Position numbers and translations under genes: made by a program. Shown here one piece after another: positions 25,400 through 33,012 of a stretch of DNA of 64,000 bases (position 1 is its first letter; each line of letters starts with the position of its first letter). The stretch is from G963667675 sp965249215 (lineage in GTDB: Bacteria; Chloroflexota; Dehalococcoidia; Lucifugimonadales; UBA3495), in assembly GCA_965249215.1 (NCBI GenBank), contig CBDFLN010000001.1:868001-932000 (forward strand), given 5' to 3'. The notes beneath the pieces are model-generated. The model searched no databases and was not told the origin of the DNA. It saw only the letters and a list, made by a program, of their open reading frames with translations.

Positions 25400-27715
25400 C
25401 TACTGCTCAGCCTTCTTTTTCTTTTCTAATGCTTCCAGGATGCTGCCGGGGGTCATGGGCAGTTTCCTCAGACGCACGCCCACCGCGTCGTAGATCGCAT
25501 TGGACAGCGCCGCCAGCGGGGGGATGATTGGCGCCTCGCCGACTCCCCTAAGCCCGAAGGGGTGCTGCGGGTTGGGGACCTCGGTTATGACCGCCTCTAT
25601 CATGGGGAGGTCCAGGCTGGTGGGCATCCGGTAGTCGAGGAAGCTGGAGTTGAGCATTGTGCCGTCGTCTTTGTAGAAATACTCTTCGTTCAAGGCCCAG
25701 CCGATGCCCTGGACTGTGCCGCCTTGAATCTGGCCTTCCACGTAGCTGGGATGCACCGCGGTCCCGGCATCCATGAAAGCGGTGAAGCGCAGGACATCCA
25801 CCTTGCCGGTCTCCTGGTCCACCTCCACGTCCACGATGTTCCCGGCGATGACGGGGCCCAAGGGGGTGCCGTTGGGGCAGGATGCGGAGCAGGTGATGGG
25901 GCCGCCGGTGCCGAGCAGCCGCCCCGAAAGCTCTTTAAAGGTCAGGCGGTCTGCGGGGTTTTTGCCGCAGACAAAGACGCCGTCCTGGAACTCCACGTCC
26001 TCCGGCTGCACCTCCCATATCAAGGCGGCCCGGGCGCCCATCTGCTTCTTTACGTCCTCGGCAGCGGAAATGGCGGCCAGGCCGGTGTCGAAGGCGATGC
26101 GGCTGCCCCCGGTGCCGGCGGTATACCCGATGGAGTCGGTGTCCACCACGGTGGGAGCGACATCCTCGGCCCGTAGGCCCAACACCTCGGCGGCCTGCAT
26201 GGCCACCGCAGTCCGGGTGCCGCCGATGTCCACGGACCCGGTAATCAGGTTGATGGTCCCGTCGCTATTCACGTTGATGGTGGCCGAGGAGGCCTGACCG
26301 GACTGCATGCGGAATCCCACGGCCACTCCCCGGCCCTGGTTGGGCTTATCCAAAGGGGCGCTGTAGTGGGGATGGGCCTTCATCGCCTCTTCCATTTCCT
26401 TGATGCCGATCTTGGCTAGGGGGACGCCGGTGGGCATCCGGTCGCCTTCCTCGGCCACGTTCATCAACCGGAACTCCATGGGGTCGAGCCCCAGCTTCTC
26501 GGCAAGCTCGTCGATGACCGGCTCCACGGCGAAAGTGCCCTGGGGCTGGCCCGGGGCCCGGTAGGCTTGGACCTTCTGCTTGTTGCAGACAATGTCGTAG
26601 CCGTTTATCAACTGGTTTTCGATATTGTACTGGCCGGTGGCGGCCATGGCGCCGCCGCCGACGGGAGAACCGGGGAAGGCGCCGGCCTCGAAGGCCATGT
26701 AGAGCTCCACTGCGGTAATCTTTCCGGCCTTGGTTGCGCCTATCTTGCAGCGCTGGAAAGTCGCCGAGGTGGGGCCGGTGCCCTCGAAGACCTCTTTGCG
26801 GTCCATGACAATCTTCACCGGGCGGCCGCTCTTGCGGGACAAAACCGCGGCCACGGGCTCCAGGTAGCAGGTGAGCTTGGCGCCGAACCCGCCGCCGATC
26901 TCGGTTGGGATGACCTTGATCATCGATTCCGGCAGGTCCAGGATGGCGGCCGTGCCGCCGCGGCACCCAAAGGAGCTTTGGGTGCAGGTCCAGATGGTCA
27001 CCCGGCCCTCGGGCGACCAGACCGCCGTGGAGGCGTGGGGCTCGATGTAGCCCTGGTGGACGGTTTCGGTCTCGAACTCCCGCTCCACTATCACGTCGGC
27101 TTCGGCAAACCCCTTCTCTACGTCTCCCAGCTTGTGTTGAATGTGGCCGGCGATGTTTCCCTTGACGCCGGTGTCCTCCCCCCTGGCAAAACGCGCCACT
27201 CGAAAGTGGGTGGTCATTTTTTCGTGGAGGATAGGGGCGTTGTCATCCAGGGCATCGTGCAAGGTCAGCACCGTGGGCAGCACTTCGTAGTCGACTTCAA
27301 TCAGCTGGGCCGCCTGTTCCGCCACGTGGGCGTTAACTGCCGCCACCGCGGCGACGGCGTGGCCCTTGTAAAGCGCCTTTTCCCTGGCCATGACGTGCTC
27401 GGCCATCATGCGGGTATTACCCATAAGCTCGCCGAAGTCGATGGGGCGGGAATCGATCAATGGGAAGTCCATGGAAGTGGTCACCGCGGCCACGCCGGGA
27501 AGCGCTTCGGCTTTGCTGGTGTCGATGGAGCGGATGCGGGCGTGGGCGTGGGAGCTGCGCAGGACCTTCCCGTACAGCATGCCCGCCAGTTGGGTGTCCG
27601 CGCCGTACTTGGCGGCGCCGGTCACTTTATCAAAGCCGTCGTGGCGGATGGGACGAGTGCCCACCACTCGATACTTGCCCGAGGGCGCGTCTTGTCGTTC
27701 AACGGTAGTTGTCAT
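25400..27715 (-). CDS. Xanthine dehydrogenase-family molybdopterin-binding subunit
   Basis: 771-aa large subunit of a molybdenum hydroxylase. Markers are GFDKVTGAAKYGAD at the N-terminus, GGFGAKL, AYRAPGQPQGTFAVEP near residue 385 and the catalytic GVGEAP near 724-729 (E727). AYRAPGQ rather than AYRCSFR argues against a CO dehydrogenase. No FAD or 2Fe-2S subunit gene is adjacent on either side, so this is an orphan large subunit that needs partners from elsewhere. GAGGTAAGG precedes the ATG. The lysine-rich C-terminus is unusual but short. Substrate unknown. Confidence 0.9.
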   Translation of the reverse strand: MTTTVERQDAPSGKYRVVGTRPIRHDGFDKVTGAAKYGADTQLAGMLYGKVLRSSHAHARIRSIDTSKAEALPGVAAVTTSMDFPLIDSRPIDFGELMGNTRMMAEHVMAREKALYKGHAVAAVAAVNAHVAEQAAQLIEVDYEVLPTVLTLHDALDDNAPILHEKMTTHFRVARFARGEDTGVKGNIAGHIQHKLGDVEKGFAEADVIVEREFETETVHQGYIEPHASTAVWSPEGRVTIWTCTQSSFGCRGGTAAILDLPESMIKVIPTEIGGGFGAKLTCYLEPVAAVLSRKSGRPVKIVMDRKEVFEGTGPTSATFQRCKIGATKAGKITAVELYMAFEAGAFPGSPVGGGAMAATGQYNIENQLINGYDIVCNKQKVQAYRAPGQPQGTFAVEPVIDELAEKLGLDPMEFRLMNVAEEGDRMPTGVPLAKIGIKEMEEAMKAHPHYSAPLDKPNQGRGVAVGFRMQSGQASSATINVNSDGTINLITGSVDIGGTRTAVAMQAAEVLGLRAEDVAPTVVDTDSIGYTAGTGGSRIAFDTGLAAISAAEDVKKQMGARAALIWEVQPEDVEFQDGVFVCGKNPADRLTFKELSGRLLGTGGPITCSASCPNGTPLGPVIAGNIVDVEVDQETGKVDVLRFTAFMDAGTAVHPSYVEGQIQGGTVQGIGWALNEEYFYKDDGTMLNSSFLDYRMPTSLDLPMIEAVITEVPNPQHPFGLRGVGEAPIIPPLAALSNAIYDAVGVRLRKLPMTPGSILEALEKKKKAEQ

Positions 27716-28197
27716 GGACCTTACCTCATATAGCGGTTAGGCCGAGCGATGGGCCCGGCCTGGGAAGAAAACGCCAACCAAGGGAATCTATGCCCTGTGC
27801 CCACCGGTGTCAAGTCCCGGAGGGGCCGGCTAACCCTCTCCGGTGGGGAGAGGGGACTCTGCGGCGGACCCTAGCCCCCATCCCCAGATTCCTCGCTGCG
27901 CTTCGGAATGACATGGGCGGCCATGGCGGTTGGAGGGCCACACTACACCCCGGTTCGCGCCCTTGGACTTCCCCCTTCGAGAACCTCAGGACAGGGCCAG
28001 GTCGAACGGGTGGGGGCGGACAGCGGGAAAGAGGCCGTGCGGGCGGGTTGGTTGAGGGTTCCGGCAGGGGGTTGGGGGCATGGCTTGGCCAAGCAAGTAG
28101 ATCTGTCTGACGTTGGGTTCGGGTCCTATACAGTGGCCTTGGGCAGTTGGCCTGTCGAATTCAGGTCAATAGGCGTTGCTGGTTCCGATATGTGAGA
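27716..28197. other. Intergenic region with dispersed repeats
   Basis: About 480 bp without a supported gene. It holds a CCCTCTCC/GGAGAGGG stem-loop at 27834-27854. A segment CTCGCTGCGCTTCGGAATGA at 27893-27912 looks like a dispersed repeat. A diverged copy of the CTTCGA...CTCAGGACAGG family lies at 27971-27996. Short frames here lack ribosome binding sites. Confidence 0.6.
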
Positions 28198-28227
28198 ATT
28201 GAGCGGCCTCGGTCCCGTCCGCTCAAT
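28198..28227 (-). terminator. Stem-loop ending the Ubl operon
   Basis: ATTGAGCGG (28198-28206) and CCGCTCAAT (28219-28227) form a perfect 9-bp stem with a 12-base loop, starting directly after the DUF6527 stop on the minus strand. The T-tract is weak. Confidence 0.55.
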
Positions 28228-28228
28228 A

Positions 28229-28675
28229 TTACTTGCGCTGTTTCCCTAAAAACAGAACGCGCCATACACGTGCGAGCCATGAACTAAGAGTCTTGAGGCT
28301 CGGCGTAGAACCAAGCATCCGGTTCCGCTCGGCGCGGGCATAGTCCGAATGACGACTTGGAGCGATCCTTTCCAGCCAGAGAACGGCGTTGTTTTGAATG
28401 GTGTAGTGGCTGCCGCAGCCTGAGTAAGCCCACACGGACCCACCGGTGGGTCCGTCTAGTGAGACCGCCTTCCCGTCGAAGTAGACGTGCCATCGACTGG
28501 GGTGAAGGGACAGCACCGCCAATTCGCCACAGCCGCACGGACAGCGCAGATTGACGGTTCGATGCTTGTGGCTGATCCATAGGTCGCCTTCCTTGATTGC
28601 GTCGAAGGGGGGCATTACCTCTACGAAGATGGGACGGAGTTTGACCGCAGGTAACCGACACAACTCATCACGCAT
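28229..28675 (-). CDS. DUF6527 family protein of the Ubl operon
   Basis: 148 aa with a Cys-rich core: C45-P-C47-G-C49 and C87-G-S-H90 in CGSHYTI, a likely zinc site. FVEVMPPFDAIKEGDLWIS and WHVYFDGKAVSLDG match the DUF6527 family, which I know as a companion of bacterial ThiF/ubiquitin-like clusters. The start at 28675 overlaps the E1 stop by 8 bases; a longer frame to 28771 has no signal. The C-terminal 40 residues are basic and amphipathic. The function is unknown; a deconjugase, E2-like or adaptor role is possible. Confidence 0.75.
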   Translation of the reverse strand: MRDELCRLPAVKLRPIFVEVMPPFDAIKEGDLWISHKHRTVNLRCPCGCGELAVLSLHPSRWHVYFDGKAVSLDGPTGGSVWAYSGCGSHYTIQNNAVLWLERIAPSRHSDYARAERNRMLGSTPSLKTLSSWLARVWRVLFLGKQRK

Positions 28676-29852
28676 AATAGGTGCGCCCCTTCTCAAGCCG
28701 GAACTTCTGGTAGAACGAAGGGGTCTTTGAGACATACTGTCCAGTACGTCGGCGCCACTCCATAACGGCAAACGCCGCCGCAGCCGCGTTCACCTCCGGC
28801 AGTTGGACATTGCGATAGCCAGGGGCAGCCCCCTCCAGCTTAGCGTTCGGTATAGCATCCTTCCACGCGGCAGAGCCTGCATCATAGGCACTTGTTGTCA
28901 CGGCGCCCCTAACAGCGCAGTCCTCTAGCGTTATGCTCACACCCGAATCAATGAACGGAACTCCGGCCTCCATCACAGCGCAGTAAACGGCATCCTGACG
29001 CGCCGAGTCGCCGTCAGTGAGCTGGTCAATGCACACGAAGGCGTAGTCGATGGGATGATCCGCCAGAAACCTGGCGAAAGTTGACGGGCTATCCACTCGG
29101 AAAGGATGCGGATGGATGCTAGGCGGGAAGGCCGCATACTTGGAATAGTAGTAATCGACCTTGAGCAGCGACCCCGTACGAATGAGCTCAATCTCCTCGG
29201 CAGTAGGCGTTCCGGGGGCTCGATTGAGGGTGTGCCAGTCGACGCGATCAGAATCCAGTAGATGGATTTCCGAAACGGGCGTCTTGACAATCAGGTCAAG
29301 AAGGTAGGCGCCCGTTCCACCCAAGCCGATAATCGCAATGCGCTGCCCGCGGATACGATCCTGAACCGGCGCAATGGCGGCCCGCGCCCCAAACGTGTTG
29401 GGGATGTGGGAGGGGTCAGACATCGCAAGAGCAGTAGGCTCGGTGTAACCGGCGGCCGACACAGCGCCCACGATGTGCTTTGCATAGCGGTGAACCACGT
29501 CGCTCGCTGACTCGTCCTCCTCCGGGCTACTCTGGCTACCCTTATGGATGGAGATGTTCGACCAGGTTCTTCCGTCGCCGCCGACTTGGTTTCCAATTGG
29601 GGTCCCATCGGCGTGGTACACGAGACCATCATGCTCGGCGTGAGTGGTGATCTTCACCGCATGGACGGCGTCCCCTATACGGCTATCCGGTTTCCCGTTA
29701 GCGGAGTCGCGTGACTTCTCAATGGTGCAGTTGCCAGCGACCCTACCCGCGAGGAGACAGGGAACCCCGATAGCCCGGACAACATCAGATTCAATCCTGA
29801 CATCGAACCCGACTTGTTCACCGAACGCGGTGAGGCGGTCTTTAGGAGACAT
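28668..29852 (-). CDS. ThiF/E1-like adenylyltransferase with extra N-terminal domain
   Basis: 394 aa starting at the ATG at 29852. Residues 1-135 form a separate domain (FDVRIESDVVRAIGVPCLLAGR..., HDGLVYHADGTPIG) resembling DUF6791. Residues 165-394 are the E1/ThiF fold: G176-L-G-G-T-G181, D200 and D202, N210-R211, K238, D276 and R285, the ATP-binding set that activates a ubiquitin-like C-terminus. Candidate catalytic cysteines are C274, C291 and C312; none is in a clear crossover loop. It overlaps the Ubl stop by 11 bases and the next start by 8, so all three products are translationally coupled. Confidence 0.82.
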   Translation of the reverse strand: MSPKDRLTAFGEQVGFDVRIESDVVRAIGVPCLLAGRVAGNCTIEKSRDSANGKPDSRIGDAVHAVKITTHAEHDGLVYHADGTPIGNQVGGDGRTWSNISIHKGSQSSPEEDESASDVVHRYAKHIVGAVSAAGYTEPTALAMSDPSHIPNTFGARAAIAPVQDRIRGQRIAIIGLGGTGAYLLDLIVKTPVSEIHLLDSDRVDWHTLNRAPGTPTAEEIELIRTGSLLKVDYYYSKYAAFPPSIHPHPFRVDSPSTFARFLADHPIDYAFVCIDQLTDGDSARQDAVYCAVMEAGVPFIDSGVSITLEDCAVRGAVTTSAYDAGSAAWKDAIPNAKLEGAAPGYRNVQLPEVNAAAAAFAVMEWRRRTGQYVSKTPSFYQKFRLEKGRTYYA

Positions 29853-30090
29853 GCTCGGGGTCGACGGTGAAGCTCGTGCCGTCCTTGACCCTAAGGTCCT
29901 TGTCGGGTAAGAGAACACCGTCGTCACCCTTCGCGTCGTCTTCGTAGTCGATACCGGGCGTGCCGATGATGTGCTTGCCCTCGGGCTCGTGCAGCTCGTT
30001 CCAAATCTTCACGATCTGCTCATAGGTCACGAGTTCACCCGGGACTTTGTACTCTCGAGCACTTACGTAAATCTCCGTGGCGCCGTTCAT
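29842..30090 (-). CDS. Single-domain multiubiquitin-type ubiquitin-like protein
   Basis: 82 aa with one beta-grasp-like domain: IYVSAREYKVPGELVTYEQI for strands 1-2 and the helix, then GVLLPDKDLRVKDGTSFTV near the C-terminus. The L-P-D/G-x-x-L-x-VKDGTxFxV pattern is that of annotated multiubiquitin-domain proteins. It has one domain rather than several. It ends DPEHVS with no di-glycine, so conjugation would need a non-canonical end or trimming. A strong AAGGAGGTAAGCC site precedes the ATG. First gene of the operon. Confidence 0.78.
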   Translation of the reverse strand: MNGATEIYVSAREYKVPGELVTYEQIVKIWNELHEPEGKHIIGTPGIDYEDDAKGDDGVLLPDKDLRVKDGTSFTVDPEHVS

Positions 30091-30122
30091 GGCTTACCTC
30101 CTTCTATTTGTCCCAATTTCTA

Positions 30123-30205
30123 TTGACAGTACCAATACAGGTACTCTATACATAAAGTACTCGATTACCCATGCGCGTGTCAAGCTGGTTGCGGTACAGT
30201 GTACC
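30123..30205. promoter_or_regulatory. Divergent regulatory region with GTAC operators
   Basis: AT-rich stretch between the Ubl and XRE genes. On the plus strand TTGACA (30123-30128) and TATACA (30147-30152), 18 bp apart, form a strong promoter for the XRE gene. Inverted repeats overlap it: GTACC (30129-30133) with GGTAC (30140-30144), GTACT (30141-30145) with AGTAC (30156-30160), and GGTACAGTGTACC (30193-30205). On the minus strand TTGACA (30183-30178) with TACTTT (30159-30154) is a candidate Ubl promoter. The XRE protein is the obvious candidate to bind. Confidence 0.7.
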
Positions 30206-30226
30206 ACATTACGCACAGGAGGGGTT

Positions 30227-30706
30227 ATGAATGCTGGCAAGCTTGAGCTCAGCGATTTGGGGCGACTCGTCCTGGCGGAGCGAAGCCGCAGGGGTTTGAG
30301 CCTACGGGAAGTGGCTCATGCCGTAGGAATCCCCTTCAACACCTTGGCACGCGTAGAGAAGGGGCACGTCCCCGACCTCCCTAAGTTCAAGAGGCTCGTC
30401 GAGTGGTGCGGTGCCGATATCACCCAATTCTTCGAAGCTCAGGAGAAGGCCACGGCGACCACGGACATCATCGCTGAGCACCTTCGTGCAGACAGCAATC
30501 TTCCTTCCGGCGCAGCCGATCAGATTGCAGGAATCGTTAGCGAGCTCTACCAAGCGCTGGCACGACCTCAAGAAATCGTCGCGGTGCATCTGCGGGCCGC
30601 CAAGACGTTCCGCCCAGACGCTGCTCAAGTCTTGGGAGTGTTGCTCAACGATATGAATGATGCGCTCATAAAGGAGCTTGCCGATGGCCCTGCGGAGAGG
30701 GTTTAA
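30227..30706 (+). CDS. XRE-family transcriptional regulator
   Basis: 159 aa starting at the ATG at 30227 after CACAGGAGGGGTT. A lambda-repressor-type helix-turn-helix spans about residues 12-65 (LAERSRRGLSLREVAHAVGI, NTLARVEKG). The C-terminal 90 residues are helical and probably dimerise. The longer frame starting at 30077 reads through the operator region and is rejected. Its stop overlaps the downstream peptidase gene by 23 bases. It most likely represses its own promoter and the divergent Ubl operon until cleaved or inactivated by that peptidase. Confidence 0.85.
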   Translation: MNAGKLELSDLGRLVLAERSRRGLSLREVAHAVGIPFNTLARVEKGHVPDLPKFKRLVEWCGADITQFFEAQEKATATTDIIAEHLRADSNLPSGAADQIAGIVSELYQALARPQEIVAVHLRAAKTFRPDAAQVLGVLLNDMNDALIKELADGPAERV

Positions 30707-31262
30707 GTCCGAAGCCGAGAGAATTGCTAGGAGCGTGCGGGTAGACCTGGGAATTGACGCGGCTCAGTCGGTCAATCCCGAAATGCTCGCCGAGTTGCTG
30801 GGCATCGAGGTCCGAGCGGGAGACGAACTGATATCACGCAAGAGGTTCGCCGAACTTGAAAAGGCGCAACCCGGCGCCTTCTCGGCATGTACGTTTCGAC
30901 CTTCGGCCGACCGCGTGGTCGTAGTATACAACCCTCTCGCGGCAGAATCGCGGCAGAGGAGCGATCTGGCGCACGAACTTGCACATACTCTTCTTGAACA
31001 CGAGTTGAGCCGGGTCGAAAAACTCGGCGATGTCACCTTCCTATCTTGTGATCCCTCCCAGGAGGAAGAGGCCGCCTGGTTGTCCGGATGCCTCCTCCTG
31101 CCGCGTTCATTGCTTTTAGCGGAGGTCCGTAGTGGATCAGGCGCAAAAGACATCGCCAAGAAGTACGGCGTAAGTGAAAGGATGGCCCAATACCGACTTG
31201 ACGTCACTGGTGTGGTGAGACAGAACCAGGCTGCCATGAAGCGGAGACGCGCACGACCATAG
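30684..31262 (+). CDS. ImmA/IrrE-family metallopeptidase
   Basis: 192-aa zinc peptidase. H97-E98-x2-H101 in DLAHELAHTLLEHE gives two ligands and the general base. E129 in QEEEAAWLSGCLLLP is the usual third ligand. After residue 150 a second helix-turn-helix-like stretch appears (DIAKKYGVSERMAQYRL). It overlaps the XRE gene, a pairing in which the peptidase cleaves the repressor after a signal such as DNA damage (ImmR/ImmA, DdrO/IrrE, CapH/CapP). It ends 26 bp before an IS. Confidence 0.87.
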   Translation: MALRRGFKSEAERIARSVRVDLGIDAAQSVNPEMLAELLGIEVRAGDELISRKRFAELEKAQPGAFSACTFRPSADRVVVVYNPLAAESRQRSDLAHELAHTLLEHELSRVEKLGDVTFLSCDPSQEEEAAWLSGCLLLPRSLLLAEVRSGSGAKDIAKKYGVSERMAQYRLDVTGVVRQNQAAMKRRRARP

Positions 31263-31339
31263 AGGTAGTCGCGGGCGCGCCGCCTTAACCCGAATCCACC
31301 GAAGGAGGGCGTCGGGTTAGCGTCCTGAAGCGGCAAGAA

Positions 31340-31403
31340 GGTGCTCCTGTGCTTCTGGGATAATGGTTTTGTAGCAAAAAACCGACCCCGGAAAAGGAGC
31401 ACC
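31340..31403 (+). promoter_or_regulatory. Transposase leader: RBS-hiding inverted repeat and promoter
   Basis: GGTGCTCCT at 31340-31348 is the exact reverse complement of AGGAGCACC at 31395-31403, which contains the Shine-Dalgarno sequence of the transposase. A smaller hairpin, GGTTTT/AAAACC, lies inside. A candidate -10 box, GATAAT (31359-31364), lies between the arms. Transcripts begun within the IS would lack the left arm, while read-through RNA would fold and hide the ribosome binding site. The same layout exists in every copy. Confidence 0.6.
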
Positions 31404-31409
31404 CAATAG

Positions 31410-32735
31410 ATGCTGCCACGCAACCACCCCGACCGGATCCAAATCACCTTCGACGACCGCCGCTTGGTGGCCAATGCCGGGCTGCTCCTTCCGGCCACCC
31501 TGGCGCGGCACCTCGGCCTGCCCGAACTCGTCCGGCAGCGCCTCGACCTGGGCGATGCCCCGGGGCGGGCGAACACGAGCGACAAGATGATGACGCTGGT
31601 GGCGTCTGCGCTGGCTGGGGGCGACTGCATTGACGACGCCGATGTGTTGCGCACCGGGGGGACGGCCTGCACCCTGGGCGGCACGGTCAAGGCGCCATCC
31701 ACCCTGGGCACCTTCCTGCGCAGCTTCCGGTGGGGCCACGTCCGTCAACTCGACCGGGTGAGCCGCGAGTTGCTGGCCCGGGCTTGGCAGGCCGGGGCGG
31801 GACCCGGCGACGGGCCCCTGACCATTGACCTGGACTCCACCATCTGCGAGACCTACGGACTGGCCAAGGAGGGCGCACGCCACCACGGCTATACCGGCAA
31901 GCGGGGCTATCACCCGCTGTTGGCCGTCGCCGCCGGCACCGGCGACGTGCTGATGTCCCGGCTGCGCGAGGGCCGCGCCAACACCGCCCGGGGCGCCGCC
32001 CACTTTCTGCGGGAGACGGTGGGGCGGGTACGCTACGCCGGGGCCAACGGACGACTCACGCTACGGGCCGACAGCGGGTTCTACACTCATGGCGTGGTAT
32101 CCGTCTGCCGCAAGATGGATGTCCGCTTCTCCATCACCATCCGCCAGCACAAGAGCCTGCGCAATCTCATCGAGACGATACCCGAGGATGCCTGGACTCC
32201 CATTCCCTACTGGATGGACGGCGCCGCCGATGTGGCCGAGACCACCTGCACTCCCTTCCAGAGTGAACCTGACGCCGCGCCGGTGCGGCTCATCGTCCGG
32301 CGTGTGAAGCCCACGCCCGGTTCCCAGTTGGCCCTCTTCGCCAAATACAGCTATCACGGGTTCATCACCGACCGGGACGGGGAGTTGCTCGAACTGGAGG
32401 CTGACCATCGCCGCCACGCCGAGATCGAGAATGCCATACGCGACCTCAAGTACGGCGTCGGGCTGAACCATCTCCCCTCGGGCCGCTTCGCCGCCAACGG
32501 CGCCTGGCTGGCCGTCCAGACGATGGCCCACAACCTGGCCCGCTGGACCGCGCGGATCGGTCTGGGAGAGCGGATAGCCACCACCAAGACCCTCCGGCGG
32601 CGGTTCTTCTCCCTGGCCGGACGGCTCACCCGCTCGGCACGCCGGTTGACCCTGCATCTTCCGGATCGCTGGCCTTGGGCTGAGAAGTTCAGCCGCGCCT
32701 TGGCCCGGCTGCGAGCCATTCCACTCCCGGCCTGA
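31410..32735 (+). CDS. IS1380-family DDE transposase (copy 3)
   Basis: 441 aa, same protein as at 2300, with D142, D221 and E340 in place. The frame is intact from the ATG after AAGGAGCACCCAATAG to the end. Identity with the other copies at protein level indicates recent spread. Translation is probably held down for external transcripts by the leader inverted repeat. The non-coding tail of about 270 bp between the stop and the right terminal repeat contains no second gene. Confidence 0.95.
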   Translation: MLPRNHPDRIQITFDDRRLVANAGLLLPATLARHLGLPELVRQRLDLGDAPGRANTSDKMMTLVASALAGGDCIDDADVLRTGGTACTLGGTVKAPSTLGTFLRSFRWGHVRQLDRVSRELLARAWQAGAGPGDGPLTIDLDSTICETYGLAKEGARHHGYTGKRGYHPLLAVAAGTGDVLMSRLREGRANTARGAAHFLRETVGRVRYAGANGRLTLRADSGFYTHGVVSVCRKMDVRFSITIRQHKSLRNLIETIPEDAWTPIPYWMDGAADVAETTCTPFQSEPDAAPVRLIVRRVKPTPGSQLALFAKYSYHGFITDRDGELLELEADHRRHAEIENAIRDLKYGVGLNHLPSGRFAANGAWLAVQTMAHNLARWTARIGLGERIATTKTLRRRFFSLAGRLTRSARRLTLHLPDRWPWAEKFSRALARLRAIPLPA

Positions 32736-33012
32736 CGGCACCGTCGGCGACCGACCCACCCACCGGACAACCGAAGATCCCCGCAGACTCGCGCCAGCCC
32801 GGTCCGAGAGAGTTCCCTGCTGCGTATTCTCTCGCCATCCCGCGCATCGCAGCTCCTGCAGACGCCCATAGGGGCCCCTGTGCGGCGATGAAGACCGTCC
32901 GCCGACCTCCCTACCCCAAATGGAACCCAGGCTATTTCCCCTGTAGCTCCCTCATCCCCCTTCCGCTTTCCTCACGCCGTCCATCGGTGTCCTTCGGTGG
33001 ATTCGGGCTTAA

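Larger units (their letters stand above)
31289..33007 (+). mobile_element. IS1380-type insertion sequence, copy 3 (intact)
   Basis: Complete 1719-bp element with 18-bp perfect terminal inverted repeats and a 5-bp target duplication, CTTAA, at 31284-31288 and 33008-33012. It is inserted 26 bp after the ImmA-like gene. It appears identical to copy 1 and differs at only a few bases from copy 4. Confidence 0.95.

Noticed and set aside
26567..27733. Long plus-strand frame (388 codons) opposite the molybdenum hydroxylase
   Set aside because: Antisense shadow caused by high GC at third positions; the minus-strand protein has clear family motifs.
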